From Elusimicrobiota bacterium (GTDB lineage Bacteria; Elusimicrobiota; Elusimicrobia; UBA1565; UBA9628): DNA of 5,212 nucleotides. The stretch is taken from NCBI GenBank assembly GCA_028717525.1, contig JAQUNT010000209.1:1-5212 (forward strand). Reading direction: 5' to 3'. Numbering within the stretch: position 1 is the stretch's first letter; each line of letters starts with the position of its first letter. The position numbers and the translations under genes were made by a program. Shown one piece after another: positions 1 through 5,212 of the stretch. The notes beneath the pieces were generated by a model. The model did no database searches, was not told where the DNA came from, and worked only from the letters and a program-made list of their open reading frames with translations.

Positions 1-1216
1 CCGGAGTCTCGTCCCAATCGCAGGTGTAGATCAGCTCCCCGGCCGGAGCCCGGGCCGCCAAGGTGCGCGCCAGCCGCTCGAACTGCGGCGGCCGGATGCG
101 GGACATCTGGCCGCGCACGTTGAGGATCCACGAGCCGCTGGCCGCCGCCACCATGAGCAGCCAGACCGACAGCACGGCCCGGGCCGCGGCCCGGCCCGGC
201 GGCAGCAGGGCCCGCGGCGAACCGCCCGGGAAGACGTCGGCGGCCGCGAAGGCGCAGAACAAAGTGGCCACCGGAACGGAGTACTCGATGAAACGCTTGG
301 AGGCGAAGGTCAGGCCCACCATCGCCGCGGTGATCGGAAAGAGCACCAAGGTGCGCTGGGCCAGCGGGGGCCGGCGGTGCATGAACACGAAAGCCACGGC
401 CAGCAGGTGGAGGATCAGCGGGCCCTGGGCGGAGAGCAGTTGCAGCGTATCCATGGGCCGGATCTCGTTGCCCTGGAACAGCTCGACCTGGTGCGTCACG
501 GAGTAGAACATGCTCACCAGGTTCTGGACGTAGAAGAAGCCCAGGTTCTTCGGGAAGTACGGATGCAGGAGCATGGCCAAGGCGTAGGCCCCCAGCCCGG
601 CCAGCAGGATGGCATGCTCGCTGCGCCGCTCCACCGCCTTCAGATAGACCCAGCGCAGGGCCGCGAAGACCAAGGGCAGGAAGGCCCCCACGTAAGAGAA
701 CGGATAGAGGAAGCACAACAGGGCGAAAGGCCGGGTGCGGCCGTTGAGCAGGAAATGCAGGCTCCACAGCAGCAAGGTGATGGACAGCACCTGGGGGCGC
801 ACGTCGAGCAGGCGCCACCAGAAGAAGCCCCCGCCAGCCAGGAGCAGCCAGAACCAGTAGATCCGGTAGGGCACGCGGTTGAGCGTGAGGATCATGAAGA
901 AGCTGGTCAGGGCCAGCGCCGAGAAGAGCACCCCCGCGACCTTGGCGCCCAAAGCCAGGTCCCCGAAGGTGAACGGCACCAGCAGGAGATGGTAGAGCAG
1001 GCTGCCGTCGCTGTAGCCGTCCCGCCAGATGCTGAGCAGCGCCCAGGGGAAGCCCTGTGTGAATAGCCCGTGCTGGCGCATCAGGGAGGCGAGCTTGATG
1101 TGGAAGTAGCAGTCCGGCTCGGGCAGGTAGGGGGACTGGAACTGGAACCAGGCGCAGACCGCGCCGCAGGCCAGGAAGACGGCCAAGGACTGCAGCCAGA
1201 AGCGCGCGATCCTCAT
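1..1216 (-). CDS. GT-C-like polytopic membrane protein, putative glycosyltransferase (3' end cut by window edge)
   Basis: This open frame starts at ATG 1216-1214 and stays open for 405 codons to the left edge, so the C-terminus is missing. The protein is very hydrophobic, with an N-terminal helix (about residues 4-23) and roughly eight to ten further membrane segments. After the first helix comes EPDCYFHIKLA (residues 33-43), which resembles the acidic first-loop motif of GT-C enzymes such as STT3/PMT-type transferases. HPYFPKN (218-224) and SKRFIEYSVP (306-315) lie in later loops. After the last helix (about 345-365) a soluble segment begins, with LIYTCDWDETP (395-405). I recall similar D-W-D/E-x-P segments opening the periplasmic domain of related uncharacterised membrane proteins. 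GT-C enzymes use polyprenyl-phosphate-linked sugars at the outer face of the inner membrane; substrate and activity here are inference. The start overlaps the upstream stop codon (TGATG), with AAGG a few bases before it, which suggests translational coupling. It could instead be a non-enzymatic membrane protein of the same fold. Confidence 0.8.
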   Translation of the reverse strand, partial: MRIARFWLQSLAVFLACGAVCAWFQFQSPYLPEPDCYFHIKLASLMRQHGLFTQGFPWALLSIWRDGYSDGSLLYHLLLVPFTFGDLALGAKVAGVLFSALALTSFFMILTLNRVPYRIYWFWLLLAGGGFFWWRLLDVRPQVLSITLLLWSLHFLLNGRTRPFALLCFLYPFSYVGAFLPLVFAALRWVYLKAVERRSEHAILLAGLGAYALAMLLHPYFPKNLGFFYVQNLVSMFYSVTHQVELFQGNEIRPMDTLQLLSAQGPLILHLLAVAFVFMHRRPPLAQRTLVLFPITAAMVGLTFASKRFIEYSVPVATLFCAFAAADVFPGGSPRALLPPGRAAARAVLSVWLLMVAAASGSWILNVRGQMSRIRPPQFERLARTLAARAPAGELIYTCDWDETP

Positions 1217-1821
1217 CAGGCCTTGCCGAAGAACTGCGCCAGGCCGGTGAGCAGCATCTGCACCGCGATGGTGGTCAGGATCATCCCCATCAGGCGCTGG
1301 ATGGCGGTCACCCCGCGCTCGCCCAGCAGCCTGCTGATGGCCGCGGCGTTGAAGAGTATGGCCAGAGAGCCGGCCCAGGCCGCGACCATGGCCGGGGCCA
1401 GGCGCCAGAAGCCGACGTCGCTCTTGGAGGCCAGGATGAGCACCGTGGTCATGGCCGAGGGCCCCACGATCAGGGGCGTGGCCAGGGGCACGATGAAGGG
1501 CTCGCCCGAGGGCAACTCCCCGAACATCCCCTCCCCCTGGGCCGGGAAGATCATGCGCACCGAGATGAGGAAGAGCACGATGCCGCCCGAGATGCCCAGG
1601 GCCGGGTCCTGGATGCCCAGCAGGTTGAGGAAGAACTGCCCGAAGAGCAGGAAGAAGAACAGCAGGGCCAAAGCGAAGAGGTGCTCGCGCACCATGATGC
1701 GCCGCACCCGGCCCGGGGGGATGCCTTTGAGCAGGCCCGCGATGACGGGAAGGTTGCCCAGCGGGTCCATCACCAGGAAGAGGATGGAGACACAGGACAG
1801 GAAGCCCATGTGCTCGTGCAT
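1216..1821 (-). CDS. MarC/YhgN-family integral membrane protein
   Basis: A 201-residue protein with about six membrane helices matches the MarC family (UPF0056, LysE-like superfamily), and looks closest to the YhgN branch. Visible family motifs are MDPLGNLPV (18-26) in the first helix, ISGGIVLFLISVRMIFP (77-93), GEPFIVPLATPLIVGPS (106-122) and RLLGERGVTAIQRLMG (164-179). The length is close to the usual 195-220 residues. The biochemical function of the family is not settled; the old link to multiple antibiotic resistance was withdrawn, so no transport substrate is assigned. The open frame extends upstream to an ATG at 1869, but the added 16 residues are polar, unlike the family, and would cover the promoter region of the divergent gene. 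ATG 1821-1819 is preferred because a TAGAAT hexamer lies 8 bases before it. ATG 1809 (197 residues) is also possible. No good Shine-Dalgarno site is visible at either. The stop overlaps the next gene by one base. Confidence 0.9.
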   Translation of the reverse strand: MHEHMGFLSCVSILFLVMDPLGNLPVIAGLLKGIPPGRVRRIMVREHLFALALLFFFLLFGQFFLNLLGIQDPALGISGGIVLFLISVRMIFPAQGEGMFGELPSGEPFIVPLATPLIVGPSAMTTVLILASKSDVGFWRLAPAMVAAWAGSLAILFNAAAISRLLGERGVTAIQRLMGMILTTIAVQMLLTGLAQFFGKA

Positions 1822-1829
1822 GCGCAGAG

Positions 1830-1835
1830 ATTCTA
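1830..1835 (-). promoter_or_regulatory. Candidate -10 element for the MarC-family gene
   Basis: On the minus strand this reads TAGAAT, one mismatch from TATAAT, in GC-rich surroundings. Only 8 bases separate it from the preferred ATG at 1821, so transcription would begin at or very near the start codon and the mRNA would be leaderless or nearly so. No convincing -35 hexamer is present 16-18 bases upstream. Confidence 0.4.
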
Positions 1836-1840
1836 CATAG

Positions 1841-1852
1841 TGCGGCCCCGCA
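1841..1852. promoter_or_regulatory. GC-rich dyad between divergent promoters (possible operator)
   Basis: TGCGGCCCCGCA is an inverted repeat of TGCGG/CCGCA around a two-base centre. Its midpoint (1846.5) coincides exactly with the midpoint of the two outward-facing -10-like hexamers at 1830-1835 and 1858-1863. A protein bound here would occupy the spacer region of both promoters. The half-site is only five bases and GC-rich, so chance is possible in this genome. Confidence 0.3.
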
Positions 1853-1857
1853 TAAGC

Positions 1858-1863
1858 TATACT
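1858..1863 (+). promoter_or_regulatory. Candidate -10 element for the EAL-domain gene
   Basis: TATACT differs from TATAAT at one position and lies in a short AT-rich patch of an otherwise GC-rich region. It ends 20 bases before the ATG at 1884, which would give a leader of about 13 bases. No good -35 match is seen at 16-18 bases upstream. GGGA at 1873-1876, seven bases before the ATG, is the only weak Shine-Dalgarno candidate. Confidence 0.45.
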
Positions 1864-1883
1864 CTTCATCCCGGGATCCGGCC

Positions 1884-3071
1884 ATGAAGAGAGCGGCTCG
1901 CCGCCCGCAGCCCACCTACGCCTTGGTGTTCCGCTTCAGCGACCCGGCGGAGATGCAGTACATGCACGGCCACCGCATCAGCGCGGTGGTGCACCGGGAC
2001 ATCACCCGGCGATTCGCCGCCCTGGCCCGTCGCGTGCTCAGCCGCCACGCCCCCCTGGGCGGACCCTTCAACCCCGAGCTCGGGGTCTGGGTGGCCCCCT
2101 TCCGGATGAAGACCTGGTCCGTGGGCTTCGACGTCGAGGACCAGGTCTCGGCCATGACCGAGACCGGCCTGGAGCTGGCGCGCGAGATGCTCGACGTGGA
2201 GCTCGGCCGCGCCGCGGCCATGCACGTGGACTTCCGCCTAGGGGTGCTCTGTGAGCCCTCCGGGCAGACCCAGCCGGAGCCGCTCTGGCGGGCTCTGGCC
2301 GGGCGCATCCTGGAGTCCAACCCCGAGGCGGCCGCCCCCGGCGTCTCCCGCGCCGAGTTCCGGGACATCCTCAGCCGGGGTCTGCTTGATATCCACCTGC
2401 AGCCTATCGTGAGCCTCCATGACCTCAAGCCCGTCGGCTTCGAGGCCTTGGTCCGCGGCCCGGCCGACGGCCCGGTGGAGCGTGCCGACAAGCTCTTCGC
2501 GGCCGCGGCCTACCACGGCCTGCACCACGCGCTGGAACTGGCCTGCGTCGCCGGCGCCTGGAAGCAGGCCGCCGGCCTGCGCGACCCTTACTGGCTCTCG
2601 GTCAACCTGGGGCCGGACCTCTTCCACGCCCCGGCCCTGAAGCGCCTGGTGCGCAGTCCCCGCGACCTGCGCCGGCGCGTCTTCGAGCTCACGGAGCACC
2701 TGCCCATCCGCTTCCCCCGCCGCCTGGCCGCGGCCGCCCACTCGCTGCGCCGCCGCGGCGCGCGCGTGGCCCTCGACGACGCCGGCTGCGGCTACCTCAA
2801 CATGGGCATGGTGGAGACCCTTTCCCCCCACATCGTCAAGCTCTGCATCACGGCCATCCGGCGCATCGAGGCCGGCACCGCCCCCCGGCGCGCCATCCAG
2901 GACGTGGTGGGGCGCATCAAGAGGGCCAAGGCCGCGCCCCTGGCCGAGGGCGTGGAGACCGCGGAGCAGCTCCGCCGCGTGCGCGACTGCGGCTTCGAGC
3001 TGGCGCAGGGCTATCTCTTCGGCCGGCCCCGGCCGGCCCGCGAAGTGCTCGCCACCCTGGCCAGCGCCTAG
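1884..3071 (+). CDS. EAL-domain protein, probable c-di-GMP phosphodiesterase with uncharacterised N-terminal domain
   Basis: This 395-residue cytoplasmic protein has no signal peptide or membrane segment. Residues about 160-393 form a complete EAL domain, the fold that cleaves c-di-GMP to pGpG with two metal ions. Visible signature residues are LQPIV (Q173), EALVRG (E187), SVNL (N241), ELTE (E268 and E271), LDD (D298, D299), VK (K319), AEGVET (E355) and AQGYLFGRP (Q375). The main metal- and substrate-contacting positions are therefore kept, and activity is plausible. Loop 6 is unusual: the common DFGTG is DAGCG (299-303), and the usual KID/KLD is KLC (319-321). The N-terminal part (about 11-123) has a layout that recalls a GGDEF fold, with a YALVFRF strand, a helix after MHGH and a final VDFRLGVL strand. 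It lacks any GGDEF signature, so if related it could only be regulatory; this is inference. A linker (about 125-158) joins the two. The gene diverges from the MarC-family gene and lies 54 bases before a surface-protein gene. Confidence 0.92.
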   Translation: MKRAARRPQPTYALVFRFSDPAEMQYMHGHRISAVVHRDITRRFAALARRVLSRHAPLGGPFNPELGVWVAPFRMKTWSVGFDVEDQVSAMTETGLELAREMLDVELGRAAAMHVDFRLGVLCEPSGQTQPEPLWRALAGRILESNPEAAAPGVSRAEFRDILSRGLLDIHLQPIVSLHDLKPVGFEALVRGPADGPVERADKLFAAAAYHGLHHALELACVAGAWKQAAGLRDPYWLSVNLGPDLFHAPALKRLVRSPRDLRRRVFELTEHLPIRFPRRLAAAAHSLRRRGARVALDDAGCGYLNMGMVETLSPHIVKLCITAIRRIEAGTAPRRAIQDVVGRIKRAKAAPLAEGVETAEQLRRVRDCGFELAQGYLFGRPRPAREVLATLASA

Positions 3072-3078
3072 AGGCCTC

Positions 3079-3107
3079 CCCGCGGCCCATTGCGGGCTCC
3101 CAGTTTT
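3079..3107 (+). terminator. Weak hairpin plus T-run after the EAL gene (possible terminator)
   Basis: CCCGC (3079-3083) can pair with GCGGG (3092-3096) across an eight-base loop. A TTTT run follows at 3104-3107, after seven intervening bases. The stem is only five pairs and the T-run is short and distant, so this is at best a weak intrinsic terminator. The T-run also abuts a candidate -10 element of the next gene. Confidence 0.18.
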
Positions 3108-3108
3108 G

Positions 3109-3114
3109 TAGAAT
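3109..3114 (+). promoter_or_regulatory. Candidate -10 element for the surface-protein gene
   Basis: TAGAAT here, within GTAGAAT, repeats the hexamer found before the MarC-family gene. It ends 11 bases before the ATG at 3126, so the transcript would have only about a four- to six-base leader. No Shine-Dalgarno sequence is visible before this ATG. A -35 match at normal spacing is not evident. Confidence 0.35.
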
Positions 3115-3125
3115 GACCGGCATTC

Positions 3126-5212
3126 ATGCTCAGATGCCGAGTCATAGCCTTCTGCCTGCTCGCCTTCCTGGCCCAGCCCGGCCCCGCCGCCACCTTCGAC
3201 GTCTCTGACACCTCCGATTCGGGCGCCGGCAGCCTCCGCCAGGCGGTCACCGATTCCAACGCGGCCGGCGGAGCCAATACCCTGTCCTGGACCGCGGGCG
3301 GCGGCGGCGCGATCTCTTTGGGCAGCGACCTTCCGGCCGTCAACGCGAACACCACGCTCGACGTCACCGCGGCCACCTCGGCCGTGGCCATCACCCTGCG
3401 CTCCATCCCCTTGGCCGGAGCGGTCACCTTCAACAACGACAGCGCCCCGCAGGTCTGGAGCATCAGCTCCAGCATCAGCGGCGCCGGCTCCTTGACCAAG
3501 ACCGGCGCCGGGGCTCTGTCTTTGAGCGGGGCCAACACCTACGCGGGCGGGACCACGGTCTCCGCCGGGACGCTCAACATCAACGCGGACGGGGCCCTGG
3601 GCGCCGGGGCCGGGGGAGTCGTCTTCAACGGCGGGACCCTGCAGGCCGCGGCCGGCCTGAGCTCGGCGCGCGGCATCACCCTCAACGCTGGCGGCGGGAC
3701 CTTCGACAGCAACGGCTTCGATTCCACGCTCTCGGGCGTTGTCAGCGGAGCCGGCTCCCTGACCAAGATCGGGGCCGGGACCCTGAGCCTCACCGGGGCT
3801 AACACCTACGCCGGCGGGACCGTGATCAACGCGGGCACGCTGAACATCAACAACAACATGGCTTTGGGCAGCGGCGGCATCACCTTCAACGGCAGCGCGC
3901 TGCAGACCGCGGCCGGCGTCTTGGTGACGCAGGGCGTCACCCTCAACGCCGGCGGCGGGACCATCGACAGCAACGGCTTCGATTCGACCTTTTCCGGAGT
4001 GTTCGGCGGGACGGGCGGCCTGACCAAGGCCGGCAACGGCACTCTTACCCTCTCCGGAGCCAACACTTTCACCGGCGGGACCACGCTCAACGCCGGGACC
4101 TTGAGCGTGGCCGGCGACGGCAACCTGGGAGGCCCCTCCGGAGCCCTCACCTTCAACGGCGGCACCCTGCAGTACACGGCCGCCGCCTCATCCAACCGGA
4201 GCGTCAACCTCTCCGGCAACGGGACCATCGACACCGGAGCCAACAACGTCGGGCTCACCGGGGTCGTGGGCGGCGGCGGGGTCCTGACCAAGCTCGGCAG
4301 CGGCACCCTGCTCCTGCAGAACTCCAACTCCTACAGCGGCGGCACGGTGCTCGCGGCCGGGACGGTCAACGCGAGCAGCGTCTCCGCCCTGGGCTCGGGC
4401 CAGCTGATCTTCGACGGGGCCGCCACGCTGCAGGACCGCGTCGGGCTCATCATCGCCAGCAGCGTCACCCTCAATGCCGCCGGGACCTTCGACATCGGGG
4501 GCAACACCACCACCATCTCCGGGGTCATCGGCGGGGCGGGCTCCCTGGTCCTGGCCAGCAGCGGCACGCTGGCCCTGACCGGGGTCAACACCTACACGGG
4601 CGGGACCACGGTCAGCAACTCCGGGGTCCTCAGCGTCAACAACGCCTCGGCTTTGGGCACCGGGACCCTGACCCTCAACGGCGGGACATTGCAGGCCGGC
4701 GCCGCGCTGAGCGTGTCCAACAGCGTGACCCTGGGCGCCCTGGGCGGCACGCTCGACGCCTATAGCCGCAAATCCACCTTCTCCGGCGTATTCAGCGGCG
4801 CCGGCGGCTTGAACATCGTCGACACCTCGGGAGGCGGGACCATCGTCCTGTCCGGGGCCAACACCTACACGGGCGGCACCACCGTCAATGGGGGCGCCCT
4901 GCAGCTTGGGTCCGACAATGCCGTCGGCCCGGGCGCGCTCACAGTGAACTCCGGCGGGACCTTCGACATGGCCGGCTTCAACCAGACCGTAGCCAGCTAC
5001 GTCGGCGCCGGGACCCTGTCCATGACCCAGCCTTCTGGCTTGGGCAACACCCTCACGGTCACAGGCAACGCAGATCTCACAGGCGGGACCTTGGTCGTGA
5101 AGCTCGCACCGCAGGTGCTGCACGACGGAGACACCTTCTTGCCGGTCCAGGCCGGATCCGTCAGCGGTTCCCTGCCGACAGTCGTCTCGCCCGCGGCCCT
5201 CTCCTTCTCCCC
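3126..5212 (+). CDS. Secreted autotransporter-type protein with beta-strand repeats (3' end cut by window edge)
   Basis: The frame from ATG 3126 is open for 695 codons to the right edge, with no stop. Residues 1-22 look like a signal peptide: MLRCR, a hydrophobic core, then PGPAA with likely cleavage before TFDV. Residues 24-55 (VSDTSDSGAGSLRQAV, then a SN..GGANTLSW stretch) match the start seen in many bacterial beta-helix surface proteins (GSLR-x-A motif). Residues 122-594 hold six autotransporter-associated beta-strand repeats (PATR, TIGR02601/PF12951 type), each built on a G-x-L-T-K-x-G-x-G-T-L core followed by GANTYTGGT and a GTL strand. Residues about 641-695 (LTVTGNADLTGGTLVV, then GDTF and GSVSGSLP) resemble the end of a passenger domain. 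Such proteins form extended beta-helices at the cell surface and often act in adhesion. A C-terminal autotransporter barrel, PEP-CTERM or other sorting signal would lie beyond the window, so the export route is unknown. The region is rich in Gly, Thr, Ser, Asn and Ala and almost free of Cys after the signal peptide. Confidence 0.88.
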   Translation, partial: MLRCRVIAFCLLAFLAQPGPAATFDVSDTSDSGAGSLRQAVTDSNAAGGANTLSWTAGGGGAISLGSDLPAVNANTTLDVTAATSAVAITLRSIPLAGAVTFNNDSAPQVWSISSSISGAGSLTKTGAGALSLSGANTYAGGTTVSAGTLNINADGALGAGAGGVVFNGGTLQAAAGLSSARGITLNAGGGTFDSNGFDSTLSGVVSGAGSLTKIGAGTLSLTGANTYAGGTVINAGTLNINNNMALGSGGITFNGSALQTAAGVLVTQGVTLNAGGGTIDSNGFDSTFSGVFGGTGGLTKAGNGTLTLSGANTFTGGTTLNAGTLSVAGDGNLGGPSGALTFNGGTLQYTAAASSNRSVNLSGNGTIDTGANNVGLTGVVGGGGVLTKLGSGTLLLQNSNSYSGGTVLAAGTVNASSVSALGSGQLIFDGAATLQDRVGLIIASSVTLNAAGTFDIGGNTTTISGVIGGAGSLVLASSGTLALTGVNTYTGGTTVSNSGVLSVNNASALGTGTLTLNGGTLQAGAALSVSNSVTLGALGGTLDAYSRKSTFSGVFSGAGGLNIVDTSGGGTIVLSGANTYTGGTTVNGGALQLGSDNAVGPGALTVNSGGTFDMAGFNQTVASYVGAGTLSMTQPSGLGNTLTVTGNADLTGGTLVVKLAPQVLHDGDTFLPVQAGSVSGSLPTVVSPAALSFS
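3489..4907 (+). repeat. Six tandem coding repeats of about 264 bp (PATR units)
   Basis: The conserved Lys codon of the LTK core, or its aligned position, falls at 3498, 3765, 4026, 4290, 4551 and 4815. The spacings are 267, 261, 264, 261 and 264 bp, a period near 88 residues. Units 1-4 keep the L-T-K motif; unit 5 has SLVLASSGTL and unit 6 has GLNIVDTSGGGTI in its place. The inter-core segments share a second conserved block, T-L-N-A-G-G-G-T with D-S-N-G-F-D-S, best kept at 3672-3725 and 3933-3986, where 50 of 54 bases are identical. Confidence 0.85.

Noticed and set aside
63..1066. Long plus-strand open frames opposite the GT-C-like gene
   Set aside because: Their translations are low-complexity and rich in Arg, Gln, Glu, Pro and Gly with no domain. 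The minus strand has a continuous, hydrophobic, motif-bearing 405-codon frame over the same bases.
1841..1852. Dyad as an intrinsic terminator
   Set aside because: The stem is five pairs with a two-base centre, cannot form a normal hairpin loop and has no T-run. It lies between divergent starts, where a terminator is not expected.
1070..1887. Plus-strand open frames opposite the MarC-family gene
   Set aside because: The minus-strand product matches a well-defined family along its full length; the plus-strand products are biased, Arg/Met/Pro-rich shadows.
1866..2831. Minus-strand open frames opposite the EAL gene
   Set aside because: They are antisense shadows of GC-rich codons. The plus frame carries all EAL signature motifs in order.
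3489..4907. Possible CRISPR array or non-coding satellite
   Set aside because: The period is about 264 bp, stays in frame throughout and encodes a known beta-strand repeat; there are no short identical repeats with unique spacers.
3068..5123. Series of minus-strand open frames, including one of 311 residues, across the repeat gene
   Set aside because: The repetitive products (runs such as VPPPALRV or GVDPGQ) simply mirror the sense repeats in antisense. The plus frame has a signal peptide and recognisable repeat family.

Overview
The window comes from a GC-rich bacterium, with about two thirds G+C by eye. It is most likely Gram-negative: the right end encodes an exported autotransporter-type beta-repeat protein, and there is a c-di-GMP EAL-domain protein in the middle. 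The phylum cannot be fixed from this sequence. The mix of a GT-C-like membrane protein, a YhgN-type MarC protein, weak Shine-Dalgarno sites and AT-rich hexamers next to start codons would suit an environmental lineage such as Elusimicrobiota or a deltaproteobacterium-like group, but that is only a guess.

Layout. Positions 1-1821 are coded on the minus strand. A MarC/YhgN-family six-helix membrane protein (1216-1821) comes first. It overlaps by one base (TGATG) a downstream gene for a large polytopic GT-C-type membrane protein (1-1216), which runs off the left edge. A compact divergent control region of about 60 bases (1822-1883) follows. It holds two outward-facing -10-like hexamers placed symmetrically around a GC-rich dyad. 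On the plus strand, 1884-3071 encodes a 395-residue protein with a C-terminal EAL domain and an N-terminal domain that may be a degenerate GGDEF-like fold. After a 54-base gap, 3126-5212 encodes the first 695 residues of a secreted protein. It has a signal peptide, an N-terminal segment like those of bacterial beta-helix surface proteins, and six autotransporter-associated beta-strand repeats with a period near 88 residues. It runs off the right edge, so its C-terminal anchor or translocator is not visible.

The two partial edge genes have no stop codon in the window, but both stay open in one frame to the edge (405 and 695 codons). The long open frames opposite the real genes are shadows of GC-rich coding sequence.

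How the genes work together. The two minus-strand genes are probably co-transcribed and translationally coupled. The EAL protein could control attachment or biofilm state through c-di-GMP, and it sits directly upstream of a probable surface adhesin. That link rests on adjacency only. No RNA genes, CRISPR arrays, insertion sequences or phage genes were seen, and nothing here is clearly a new defence or mobile system.
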